In this document: positions 44,511 through 54,402 of the stretch, piece by piece
Layout of the letters: each line of letters opens with the position of its first letter
Position numbering within the stretch: position 1 is the first letter of the stretch
DNA from: Cinnamomum chago
Lineage: Eukaryota; Streptophyta; Magnoliopsida; Laurales; Lauraceae
DNA: 64,000 nucleotides
Reading direction: 5' to 3'
Assembly: GCA_038049695.1 (NCBI GenBank)
Contig: CP142451.1
Location: 4,710,001-4,774,000 of the forward strand
Position numbers and translations under genes: made by a program
Notes under the pieces: generated by a model
Database searches by the model: none
What the model was told of the DNA's origin: nothing
What the model saw: only the letters and a program-made list of their open reading frames with translations

Positions 44511-45075
44511 CAATTGGCTCTGTTTATATCTCCCATGGCACCCACCAACTTCAAAAGATGTACATTTCTCATTGGTCTCAGTTCCTTTTTTGTACTTTTG
44601 ACACCATCAGTCACTACCACAGGCAGTGAGTTTTGTAGGAGCATCAGGGGCGTCTCCGGGGCGGTGGCGCTCTGCTGCGCGCGACGGACGGGGCTAGGGC
44701 GCCACCTGTTGTGTGCCAATGTGGGCGAGCACGCGGGTGAGCAGGCTACTTTAGTCCATCAGACACCAAGAGATGTTGATCCAGGCAAGCAAAGAGGTAT
44801 ATTATATGCCCTGTTTGGAGCACCTTGGGCGAGCCTGGGCTGCTTGGGTGAGCCGGGGCTGCCTTGGGAGCTCTAGGCGCTACGGAGGAGGCTGGCCTTG
44901 GCGTGCAGGCATCAAGAGGCGCCACTTTGAGCGAGCTAAGTGGGTCAGGCGCCCCTCCAGGAGCTGGTTTGGCTTATTTGGACGGCCAGACAGTTGGGTA
45001 CGCTAATTTAATGTAGTTCCTCAGGTTGCAGATGACCTGAGTTTCAAGATCCTGCCTTTTGAGACCATGCTTTTG
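44498..45075. other. Junction region between two gypsy elements
   Basis: After the broken pol comes about 140 bp of unplaced sequence, then a GC-rich stretch (44640-45060) probably belonging to the minus-strand Tat-like element downstream of its gag gene. No supported gene. Confidence 0.5.
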
Positions 45076-45310
45076 GCGCCCCCTGAGAGAGACGCTAAGC
45101 TGGGGATTGGCTGCCTGTTTGAGAACAGTGCAGAAGTAGGCCAAGCTTTTTTGGCGACCCGCGAGAGAGCCGCTAAACTGGAGATAGGCTGCCTGTTTGA
45201 GAACAGGGCAGAGGTAGGCCAAGCTTTTTGGGCGACCCGCGAAAGAGCCGCTAAGCTGGAGATATAGGCTGCCTGTTTAAGAATAGTGCAGAGGCAGGTC
45301 AAGCTTTTTG
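45076..45310. repeat. Three tandem copies of a 78-bp repeat
   Basis: GCTAAGCTGG or GCTAAACTGG starts units at 45094, 45172 and 45250, exactly 78 bp apart. Each runs through GGCTGCCTGTTTGAGAACAG, AGTAGGCCAAGCTTTTT and CGACCCGCGAGAGAGCCG. The array begins just past the stop of the gag gene at 45299 and overlaps its last codons. Confidence 0.9.
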
Positions 45311-46612
45311 CGATCCACGAGATGATTCACCTCGCCTGGACCTATTGATTTCCTCAGCATTCATATATTTTTGAGCTTTTGCCAATAGTTCTGGCATGCT
45401 CTTTGGTGGTCGCTTCATTACTGAAAAGAGGAAACTGGATGAACGGAGGCCTCCCAGAAAGGCGGTCATGGCGACTTTGTCATTGGGCTCCTCAACTTGG
45501 AGGACCTCCTCGTTAAAACGAGTGAGGTAACTCCTCAGACTCTCATCTCGGTCATGTTTTATGCTGAGCAAGTGGGTGGCAGGCTTCCGGGGGTGGCGTC
45601 CTCCAATGAAGTGCGACACGAAGGACTTGCTTAGCTCTGGAAAGGTGGAGATGGAGGCTGGGGCTAGACTGGAGAACCATTGTCGTGCGGAACCCTTAAA
45701 CGTGGTTGGGAATGCTCTACACATAATCTCGTCGGAGATGTTATGTAGTTGCATTAGAGTTTTGTAAGTCTCCAGGTGGTCCAGTGGATCCTTTGTCCCG
45801 TCAAAGGTTTCCATGGTTGGCATCTTGAACTTTTTTGGGAGTGGGTAGTTCGCCACGCTGGGTTTGAATGGTGTGTCCGTTTGTTGTACCAGGTAGTCTA
45901 TTGATTCTGGTGTCTGTGCCTTCATGGCGTTGAAGACATCGCCAATCTGATTTTGCATTCCCTTGATCTTTTCATCCCAACGATTGGGGGCTTCTCTGGA
46001 TTGGCCTTGGAGATAACTCTCATCTTCCAGGCTATGATTTTCACTTCCCCCCTCCTGAAAAGAAGGATCCCCATCATTGGAAGCAGAGGGAGGAGGTGGA
46101 AGTCCACTGCGATTCGACCGTCCTAGGGTTCCACCCGGGGGTGGAGGCACGTCGAGATGAGCGCGGCCTTGAGGGTCGACCAAGAGTCTTCCGTGTGAGA
46201 TGACAGGGGGAGCTCCAGCAGAGGTGCCCTGGGCGTGGGCGCCATGAGGATGGGCGCCCGAGAGTGCTCCTTGACCCTGGGCGCCCAGGTGAGGATGGTG
46301 ACGGGCGTCGCCTCGGCCCCGGACACCACGTGGGCGGGCACCCGGGTGAGGTGCCCCTCTGCGTGGAGCCACCGGTTGCTCCGGGTGCGGTACTTCCTGT
46401 TGTCCTGTACCAATTGGTGCTCCTCCTTGCGCTGCCAGCATGAGTTGCAATATCTGCTGGTTCTGAGTCACCAGCTGCTGCATGGTCTCCAGCATCTGTT
46501 GAGGAGAGAGAGCAGGAGCATTCGGCGCAGGGTTAGTCGGTGGAGGATTACCCTCGCCCTCCCGCGAGGGATTACCATCTTGTCGCCTTGTTGACCTTGT
46601 GGCGATCGGCAT
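45299..46612 (-). CDS. Retrotransposon Gag (Tat-like Ty3/gypsy), open
   Basis: An uninterrupted frame of 437 codons starts MPIATRSTRRQDGNPSREGE, 30 bases inside the primer site. The N-terminal third contains a Gln-rich helix (MLETMQQLVTQNQQILQLML) and a Gly/Pro/His/Arg-rich low-complexity part. The C-terminal part holds the retrotransposon Gag domain: FKMPTMETFDGTKDPLDHLE, MCRAFPTTFKGSARQWFSSL, LSKSFVSHF, and ESLRSYLTRFNEEVLQVEE. No zinc knuckle follows and the frame ends at GSQKA in the 78-bp repeats, so the tail is probably replaced. It is a complete-looking Gag without a pol partner. Confidence 0.85.
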   Translation of the reverse strand: MPIATRSTRRQDGNPSREGEGNPPPTNPAPNAPALSPQQMLETMQQLVTQNQQILQLMLAAQGGAPIGTGQQEVPHPEQPVAPRRGAPHPGARPRGVRGRGDARHHPHLGAQGQGALSGAHPHGAHAQGTSAGAPPVISHGRLLVDPQGRAHLDVPPPPGGTLGRSNRSGLPPPPSASNDGDPSFQEGGSENHSLEDESYLQGQSREAPNRWDEKIKGMQNQIGDVFNAMKAQTPESIDYLVQQTDTPFKPSVANYPLPKKFKMPTMETFDGTKDPLDHLETYKTLMQLHNISDEIMCRAFPTTFKGSARQWFSSLAPASISTFPELSKSFVSHFIGGRHPRKPATHLLSIKHDRDESLRSYLTRFNEEVLQVEEPNDKVAMTAFLGGLRSSSFLFSVMKRPPKSMPELLAKAQKYMNAEEINRSRRGESSRGSQKA

Positions 46613-46641
46613 AGTTTTGAAAAAAGGGAATTTTCTTCTCT

Positions 46642-46658
46642 CCCCACAGACGGCGCCA
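46642..46658 (-). promoter_or_regulatory. Primer-binding site of Tat-like element
   Basis: TGGCGCCGTCTGTGGGG on the minus strand, starting three bases after the LTR's CA end. This form of primer site is usual for Tat/Ogre-type Ty3/gypsy elements of plants and differs from the Met-tRNA site of the two other elements here. Confidence 0.85.
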
Positions 46659-46661
46659 AAC

Positions 46662-47206
46662 TGATGATGTCAAAAAAGGGTTTTCGGGCACCACCGGTCA
46701 AGTGAAGAGTAATTAATGTGAAAATTAATGGAGAGAGAGAGTTTATAGTGGTTCGGTCAGTGTGACCTACGTCCACTTCAATTGGTGATTTTACTGCTCC
46801 GATGTAGACATTACAATTAAGAGGAATACAACGATAGTGTAAAAAATGGAGAATGATTGGTTGCCCCCCAGCTGGTGGGGCTTTGTGATTTATAGTCTTC
46901 CCCTAACAGATGGGGAGACTCTTCAGCAACGGACGATTCAATCTGGCGGAGTCTTCGAACCGCTCCCAACAGAAGAGGCAGGTAGGATCTCCTCCGCAAG
47001 ACTTGGTAAAAGCAGGTAGATGGAGCGATGTGCTGACTTTATCATTCAGTGGATCTGGACCCGGCCCTCAATGGGTGGATTTAGACTTGGGCTCATCACG
47101 GACTTGGGTCACTTAGACCTGACCCACCATCATGGACCGAGTCACTTGGGCCCGACCCGTCATTATGGACGAGTCATTTGGGCCTGGCCCATCAAGATCC
47201 ATTACA
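46662..47206 (-). repeat. 5' LTR of Tat-like element
   Basis: On the minus strand it begins TGTAATGGATCTTG at 47206 and ends TTGACATCATCA at 46662, next to the primer site, 545 bp. It contains TTTATAGTGGTTCGG and CCTACGTCCACTTC (plus-strand wording, 46741-46776), a pair also present in the solo LTR at 35379-35416. The outer boundary is inferred from the TG end. Confidence 0.65.
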
Positions 47207-49618
47207 GTCAGCTTCTGCACTTCAATGGAATCAAACAAAAATAGGAAATAATTGGAATTTTCTATACAAATTCAAGAGATTATATAAAAAATAGAAAATT
47301 CTTCATGTTCTCAAGAAACATTAATTACAATTGCAGAGCCCTGACTTTGTAGAAAATATGAAGAATTAATAACAATATAAGGTGAGAAAACTAGGGGTAA
47401 TTGCAGAGCTCTGATTTATAGTTTCTTTCTTGATTTATTTCGTAGGATTTTACATTTTGTAATAGTTGTTTAAATTGGTTTCTAATGTTATGATTTGGTT
47501 CTATCATGATTAAAAAAAAAATTAAAAATAAAATATTAAAAAGATATCGTTATTTAATGCTCAATGGAAGATTGAACAATCTAGAGATATGAGATTCTAC
47601 ATGGTTTCTTCTTGTGCGATGCGTTCTGCAAGGACACTGAGATTGCTCAAAAAGGTAGACAGTTGAGATTGACCAGATCTGAGAAACTGCATTACCTGAT
47701 GCTCGGCAGTTGATAAACAGAAGGATGAAGAAGACTGAGAGATGAGCTTTTACTGACTGATGCAAATTGCTTCTACATGTGCTATGCTTTCTGCAATGAC
47801 TTCTAACATGATTGCTCAGAAGGTAGTGCATGGTTTGAGATTGACCAGCTTAATAAGAGTCTTCCAATGCAATCATGAATCAACCGCGGTAGGTTTAAAC
47901 AAAACACCCCACACTAGGTCGGCTGAGGTGTGCCCCACCCGGCTTAGGTCGTGCCGTGTTGAGCAGGCCAACCCTTAATGAACTTGGGTTATCAAATTGA
48001 TATGCAGCTTTAAAGAGTAAGAACAAGACAATTCATCTCTCACTTTGTCAACATAAGCCATTTTCTAGGCTAGTGCGACTTTCTCTAGAATTCCTTGAAA
48101 TGCTAGAAACAGGGTGTCGTTTTCTCTAATCTTTATTTCAAGCTAGGCTTTAGCTTATGTTGAAATTCTACAGGATACAAGGACTTCTTGAACTACATCT
48201 CACTCAACAGGGTCCTACTCCTCGTGTGCACACAATAAGAGTGCAATCTAGATTGCTTCTCATCTCATGAACAAACAAGACAAACACACTGAGGTGCACT
48301 TTCATTCCTTCGTAGGCCAATTTGACAAAAAATCCATCACTCTCCCTTACCCTACTATCAACACTCTCCCATACTTACTTTCTGAATTGTAGCTTGCAAA
48401 CATTTTTTTACCAAGGCTTTGAATCGAGATTGTTATCAATTTCTAGTTCAAAAATTGATTGGTCCATATGCTACAATTCGAGTGGGCGTGTGATACAGAA
48501 CGGACTACTACTCCACCACTGGTCCCACCCAACGTAGTTTTAAGGATATTTATTTTTTTAGTAGCTTTCTAATTTTATTGTAATTAAGATTATCATTCTG
48601 ATTTATTTGGTTTCCTAGTTTGATAATGATAGTTTCTATTATTAGATTGGATTTTCTTTGACCCTAAGTTTACTTTGCCTATTTATATTGCATTGCTGAG
48701 ATGATATTCTCATATTTGGAATTAAGTAAAATTGAAATTTTCCCTTGGAGAGGTTTTTCTCTTGTTAGAAATCTCTGCGAAGATAATTTGAGGTGTCTTT
48801 TAACACGTGTTTTAACATTTACGCAAGCCCTATCCCTAAGGCCTGCATCAAAGAGCTAAACAAGAAGGAATGTTCTTTGAAACACAAGTGCACGAGTGCA
48901 AGATATAATAGAGCATCTCCTTGAATCATGGTGCATCATATCCAAGAAGTTTCCATATAATCAAATTTCTAGTGAAAGTTACACCTGCAGAGTTGCTTTT
49001 CTCTTTCTTACAAAAAAAAAAAAAAAGAAAAAAGAAAAAGAAAAAGAAAAAAAAGAGAGTCCTTCTTGTTGGGATGGAGGCTACAAGTCTTGTTCCACAA
49101 GATCTTTGGATTTTTCCCTTTTTCTCTTTTCTTATCTTCACTTCAAAATCCTGAGGCTCAAAAGGTTCTTCCCTCTTGGTAAACTTTTTAAATGCCTTTT
49201 GCAAATTTGATATTGTCGGATTGGATATCTTCTTTTTTTATTTAGTTTACCACCTAACTTCATTCACAGCTGAGGTTCTTAACTGGATTTGTTCCAAAAT
49301 AAATAAGAAAAATACATTAGAGATGCAAGGATTTTCTATTAGATTAAAGGTCATAGCTTCATGTTATTTGTTGGGGAAAGTTTGCTTAATTGAAAAGCTA
49401 GACATATTTAGCTATCAAAATAATGGGTACATTGCATTGCAGATGCAAATGAGCTGGGTCCTCCTACCCAGTCCTGGTTGGATCTGGCGCAGGCTTGTTT
49501 TAATTCCTGTAAAAAAAATTTGACAGTAAGGTTGCTATCCCCCTCCTTTTTTTATTTGACTGGTAGTGTGATTGAGTCCACAAGGCAGAAATAGTGAGCG
49601 CTTTTCGCCGTGCCACAG

Positions 49619-49795
49619 TGTAATGACCCGGCCCATTTCTACTTGTATGATATTGTCCGCTTCGGGCCCTCGCAGGGTCACCCTCACGGTTTTGTTTCTG
49701 GGAGTCCACGTAGGTACCCAAAACGCGTTATGCCAAAAATGGCCAGCACTGCACATATAAGCTCTGGCAGCCTCTTGGCGATGTGGGATCTGACA
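49619..49795. mobile_element. Small solo LTR (TRIM-like), 177 bp, with TSD
   Basis: The ends are TGTAATGACCCGG and GTGGGATCTGACA, and CACAG is duplicated at 49614-49618 and 49796-49800. Inside are ATGATATTGTCCGCTTCGG and GTTTTGTTTCTGGGAGTCC. The paralogous site near 58585 lacks it. It matches the fragment at 7305-7400. Confidence 0.8.
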
Positions 49796-49879
49796 CACAG
49801 CCTCTTGTCTAGGGATGGTATCTTTTCCACTGAGTTTTTGGCAATGTGGCAAGAATTGGAAATGGGATTAGGTAGGTGA

Positions 49880-50140
49880 TCAGGGCCTATAGCAACAGCC
49901 TTTATATCTTTTACATGCGGCCACCTGACCGTCGCTAAATGTTTTTCCGGCGGTCAGTGGCCGCCGCTAAAAGTAAAATTTAGCGGGGGCCACAAAAACG
50001 TCGTTAAGATTTTTACCCACTCTATCTATACCGTCGCTAAGCGACGACCACTGGGGTTGCCGCTAAATTTTTTACCGGCGGCCAATATCACTTTTACCGG
50101 CAGCCGCCGGCCCCCGCTATAAGCATTTTTTGTTGTAGTG
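49880..50140 (-). mobile_element. CACTA-type MITE (one canonical end)
   Basis: The right end reads CACTACAACAAAAAATGC on the minus strand from 50140, the signature of plant CACTA (En/Spm) elements. Subterminal CCGCCGCTAAA and CCGTCGCTAA motifs repeat in both orientations. The paralogous site at about 58648 reads straight through (GGCGAGGTACTGG), confirming an insertion of about 260 bp. The left end is diverged or lost and a clean 3-bp duplication cannot be assigned. Confidence 0.7.
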
Positions 50141-50525
50141 AGGTACTGCTTTTACCGCCTCTGTTTCACTCAATGCTCAGCTCAAGCAACAAAACATATA
50201 ATAAAACCAACCATTCTGCAAAAACATTCAATTAACGTGGCGAAGTTTTTAACTCGATAAAGCAGGACAGCTTTGAAACTTAGGTTGCCAAAACACAGTA
50301 GCACCATTGGAACTTTGAAATTCTGTTTTACCTGTAATTGGTTAGGGCAAAAATTAGAACAACTGTCACAGGCAACTTAGCTTATTCAGATTACTCTGTT
50401 TGCGTGTACACTGAATTAGGAAAATTGTGTTGCGACCATGGATTGATGTAATGTTCGTCATTGGAGCACAAACATCATAGTAGATGCATAATAGACTCAT
50501 CTGACAAGTAGCATGATAGACACCT

Positions 50526-50711
50526 TTTTTTTTTTTTTTTATACTTATAATGCAGGGTTCTTACCCCTTTGGACCAGAATAATCTCTACAGTTTCACGAG
50601 AAAAAGCTGGGCAAAATTCCCCAGTGGCCGCAGTGTGGTAGTGCAGTTTCGAACCCACAACCTCCGGGTGCAACCGTGGTCCTAGTTAGGCCAACTGAGC
50701 TAACCCTCAGG
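50526..50711 (-). mobile_element. tRNA-derived SINE (copy 2) with TSD
   Basis: On the minus strand there are box A TAGCTCAGTTGG (50702-50691), box B GGTTCGAAACT (50655-50645) and an A tail (50541-50526). ATAGACAC flanks it at 50516-50523 and 50718-50725. The paralogous site at 59100-59120 reads GTAGCATAATCAACACATTT without it. It belongs to the same family as 5667-5846 but has a diverged body. Confidence 0.9.
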
Positions 50712-51408
50712 TTTACAATAGACACATTTGACAAGTAATAAATTTAAGTTTCATCAATGGTAAATTACCTGCATTTTACTCTTCATGGTCTATCTCAGTG
50801 ATGATGACAACATCTATTGTTCACACCCCACAATCCATGGGAATTGATGGGCAATACAGATCAAAAGTACCGTTAAATGCACGTTGGATCCCAGACAACC
50901 AAATACTTCCAAGCCTTATTATATAAGAATAGGATCTCAGGAGGCCAAATCCACACATTCCTAATTTTTAATCTAATCTAATAAGGGCCAGTTAAATTAG
51001 GTCCAGAATAGACAGCTCTAATTTTTAAGTTGTAATTTATATTTACTCCAGTTTTTAAAATTTTAAGAAAGGTCTATCTAGTATTATATTTGGTGAATAA
51101 CAATAAGAAATTAGCAGAGAGCCGTTCTTTTCATTTTCAACAAATATAATTTCCATCAATGGCTTCTAAAGAACGTATTTCAAATCATCTACCAATACCT
51201 AACTTTTTTCCATTTCTTTCTCTAATCATCTAGCAGTAAGGGGATTGAAGAGACAGTTGTGCATGAGAAACTGGACCATGAAAATATGCCAACATGCGAA
51301 CATACTAAAAAAGCAGTTCTGGCCTGAAAAACACTGGTATTCACTGAGTCATATCACAATGCAGTCATAACAGGAGAAGAAATTAATCAACAAGAGATTA
51401 CTCATAAG

Positions 51409-54402
51409 CTAAAAGGTACTGATCTCGAAAAGAGGTCGGAGTTGTTGCTTGATGTCATCATCTTCCCACTCCAATGCATTCAGCCATGATCTCGGGGCTT
51501 CAATCGTCTTTAGTGCAGGAGGTACAATGTTGGTGGCATGGGTGAGGAAGGAGAGACTCTTCAATTTGGGACAATCAGAAATTGAAATATATTCCAGTGA
51601 CGGCCATTCCAAAGAAACTCCTCGGCAAAAGCTAACCAATTCTGGAAGGCCAATCAGAAAAATCAGCTTGATATTAGGGAGGATGGCACTGTCATTATTA
51701 CTAACATGGGTATGGTATGGGACTGACGTCTCCTCTTCAACTCCTATTATCTCTTCAACGGACGAAAAGGAAATTGTCAAAGTTTCTAATGTGGGCAGTT
51801 GTTGAATCATACGCAATTGGAAAACCATTTTGAAGTGATGAGAATGACAGAAAACTAATTCCAAATGGGTTAGTTTGGAGAGGCTAACGGGTAACAATTG
51901 CCCACCCCATAATCTTCTCAAATTAGAAAGACCCCAAATCTCAAGTTTCTCCAAGTTGCGGAATATTTCACATGCATCTTGTTCCCCATCTCCATCAAAG
52001 AGCGTTTCCATTTTATGACAGTCTTTGATCATACATATTTTCAGCTCATTCATGTTTTCCATGCCAAACTCTGATAGCTTTTGTGTGGCACGATGATCTT
52101 GTAGATGAAAAGAGGAACAATGAGCAAGTGTCTCTATAATCGCAGCATGTGAGATCTCATCGCCACCCTTGTATACCAAACATCCTTCCCATTCTTCATG
52201 TTTAGGATGAAGCAACGGACCCCCTGTTCTCTCAGGGCCGACCCGAAATCGAAATCTCCGCAATCTTGTTGTTACCCATGATATGCTCTCATGTAGAAAA
52301 TGAGCGAGGCAGTCCGCATTTGGAAAGGAGAAATCAAGATACGTAAGACGTTCCAACCTGCACAATTCATCGACCACAAGTACCATGCTTTCTTCATCCC
52401 ATTGATCTTTTTCAGCACAACAAAACGTATACATGCCCAGTTCTTCCAACAAAGGAAGATTTGAGATTATTCCAATTGGAACTCTCAAATTCATGTCCCA
52501 TTCCTCATCTTCATTAGAACCCTTTGCGTATATGAAAAAATGATCTGGACGGAAACAGCGTTCAAATCCCACTATCAGACGTTTCAGACCAATTAGTTCC
52601 CCAATCTCTCTAGGCAGATATTTGATCGCTGTAGAACCTCCTAAATCAAGCACCTCAAGCCGGATGAGCAATCTTACTTGTGATGGCAAATCTCTTAAGC
52701 TTGTACAATCCCTCAAGTAGAGTCCTCGGAGATTAACCAGGTTCCCTACAGACGGTGGCAGCATTTGTAGGTTTGTACCACTCAGGTCTAGAGTAGTTAG
52801 AGAACCCATTAATTCAAAGAATGAATCAGGGATCATTCTTATTTGATGGCTATATTGCAAAAGCAACGTGTTCAAGATGCCGCAATTCGGCCTCTTCAAG
52901 AGACTGCAGAAAGTAGATCTCATTAGCGAAATCTTTTGTGACTGCAACCATTCATCCTCCCCCGGCAGATGCATTATATTCATACCAGCTTTCACTAAGA
53001 ACCCGCGACCTTCTGTCAATGCAAAATCCCTTACTACATCATGCATTTTGACACACCTCTCTTTGTCACATCTCTCTAACAATGATGCATCGACGAGATC
53101 AATGGCCATGCAATGTCCCTTATCTCGCGCCTCTTCAATGCTGCCAACACCATTAATGTAGCCCTCTACCCAACAATATTCTGCCAATTCAGTTATCGAT
53201 ATCTCAAAGTCTTCCAGGTACAGTGAACAAAACAAAAACAACTTCTTTTTCCATTCATTTTGCAGCCTGTCGTAACTAAATCTCAAACAGCGAAAGACTG
53301 GTTCATCCATGACTTCACATTGAGACTTCTGTAACTCCCTTAGTGTATTCTTCCACACGACAATATCATTAGTCTTTCTCAGTGACGAACCAACTACAAT
53401 GATGGCAAGTGGTAAACCATCACACTCTTCGACGATATGTCTAGCAATTGGGTTGATATGAGGGGACATGGCAACATCTCCAGCTTTTTTATTGAATAAG
53501 CACCATGCCTCATCTTTAGGCAGAGTCTCAACTCTAACATCTTCATCTGTTTCCATCCGTCGACAGACACCCAAACTTCGAGTAGTCAATACAACCTTAC
53601 CACCATTATCTTGGTCGAGAGATGGGATTCCAACATCAGGCAAATCTATCTTTTCCCAAAGGTCATCTAAAAGCAACAAGAACTTCTTCCTCCTTAAAGT
53701 TCGACATATAGTTGCTTGTAGTTGATCATCAGACGCATAGGATACTCCCAGATTTAGACGATGTGCAATCTCATTTTGCATCTTTCTTCGATTTCCATCT
53801 TTTGAGACAGTTACCCAGATGACAATTTCAAATGTGCTGGATACAATTGGATGGTTGTTCAACAGTTTCAAAGTTCTTGTTTTGCCAACACCACCCATTC
53901 CCCAAATTCCAATCTTTCGGATATTGACATCTTCAATAAGCCCCAATATCTTCTGCAATCTAGGCTCGGAGTCGGTTGATGAATTAATTTCTACAATTTG
54001 TGGTTCAACTCTTTCCAACGGTGGTGCATTAGAAAACTCCTTTCCCTTCAACTTTGGTCGTTTATTATTAAGATCTGTAATTTCCTCGATAACACATTCT
54101 ACACGTTTGCCGAATGTCAGCCTCGAGAAGACATTAGAACACTGCATATGCTCGGCGTTAGTGGACTCCACAAGAAGTTCTGCCTTTTTCACATCTTCAA
54201 ACCACAATTTACTCTCCCTTGTTGCCACATTTGGTGATTCTCTAGTCATTTCTTCCACATCATCCCTCCGGACAAATAAATACCGTGCATTGTTGTTCAA
54301 TTCTTCCATTTTCTTTTCGGGATTTGTAATGTAATCAATTTGAGGACCAATAAGACTCGACGCGAGATTCCCAATATCTACAATTGATGCAATATTCTCC
54401 AT
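51409..54402 (-). CDS. CC-NBS-LRR disease resistance protein (NLR gene 2)
   Basis: Intact 997-codon CNL, a paralogue of gene 1 with a nearly identical coiled coil and a more diverged NB-ARC and LRR part. Motifs are the P-loop GMGGVGKT (168-175), FEIVIWVTVS, kinase-2 KKFLLLLDDLW (DD 246-247), GGKVVLTTRS, GLPLA (329-333), CSLYLED (392-398, with Leu in place of the usual Pro) and MHD (453-455). The LRR part includes LTTLDLSGTNLQMLPPSVGN and LRGLYLRDCTSLRDLPSQVR, ending with PKLKSLSFLTHATN. The start is at the ATG at 54402, two bases after a TTTCTTAACAG acceptor, as in gene 1. It is probably functional. NB-ARC and LRR divergence from genes 1 and 3 suggests a different recognition role. Confidence 0.95.
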   Translation of the reverse strand: MENIASIVDIGNLASSLIGPQIDYITNPEKKMEELNNNARYLFVRRDDVEEMTRESPNVATRESKLWFEDVKKAELLVESTNAEHMQCSNVFSRLTFGKRVECVIEEITDLNNKRPKLKGKEFSNAPPLERVEPQIVEINSSTDSEPRLQKILGLIEDVNIRKIGIWGMGGVGKTRTLKLLNNHPIVSSTFEIVIWVTVSKDGNRRKMQNEIAHRLNLGVSYASDDQLQATICRTLRRKKFLLLLDDLWEKIDLPDVGIPSLDQDNGGKVVLTTRSLGVCRRMETDEDVRVETLPKDEAWCLFNKKAGDVAMSPHINPIARHIVEECDGLPLAIIVVGSSLRKTNDIVVWKNTLRELQKSQCEVMDEPVFRCLRFSYDRLQNEWKKKLFLFCSLYLEDFEISITELAEYCWVEGYINGVGSIEEARDKGHCMAIDLVDASLLERCDKERCVKMHDVVRDFALTEGRGFLVKAGMNIMHLPGEDEWLQSQKISLMRSTFCSLLKRPNCGILNTLLLQYSHQIRMIPDSFFELMGSLTTLDLSGTNLQMLPPSVGNLVNLRGLYLRDCTSLRDLPSQVRLLIRLEVLDLGGSTAIKYLPREIGELIGLKRLIVGFERCFRPDHFFIYAKGSNEDEEWDMNLRVPIGIISNLPLLEELGMYTFCCAEKDQWDEESMVLVVDELCRLERLTYLDFSFPNADCLAHFLHESISWVTTRLRRFRFRVGPERTGGPLLHPKHEEWEGCLVYKGGDEISHAAIIETLAHCSSFHLQDHRATQKLSEFGMENMNELKICMIKDCHKMETLFDGDGEQDACEIFRNLEKLEIWGLSNLRRLWGGQLLPVSLSKLTHLELVFCHSHHFKMVFQLRMIQQLPTLETLTISFSSVEEIIGVEEETSVPYHTHVSNNDSAILPNIKLIFLIGLPELVSFCRGVSLEWPSLEYISISDCPKLKSLSFLTHATNIVPPALKTIEAPRSWLNALEWEDDDIKQQLRPLFEISTF

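Larger units (their letters stand above)
44640..47206 (-). mobile_element. Tat-like Ty3/gypsy element, 5' part only, minus strand
   Basis: On the minus strand the order is LTR (47206 to 46662), a primer site with the TGGCGCCGTCTGTGGGG form, then a Gag gene (46612-45299) and repeats. Protease, reverse transcriptase, integrase and the 3' LTR are missing. The left edge is uncertain, somewhere between 44498 and 44640. It abuts the truncated plus-strand gypsy pol. It is either a deletion product or a non-autonomous form. Confidence 0.7.
47207..51408. other. 3' flank of NLR gene 2 (filled copy)
   Basis: Non-coding DNA collinear with about 56500-59463. Shared landmarks include ATTCATCTCTCACTTTGTC, TACAAGGACTTCTTGAACTA, AGTTGCTTTTCTCTTTCTT and GACTCATCTGACAAGTAGCAT. 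Relative to that copy it carries three insertions: a solo LTR, a CACTA-like MITE and a SINE. An upstream module (47560-47880) is of the same family as 28735-29065. Confidence 0.8.
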
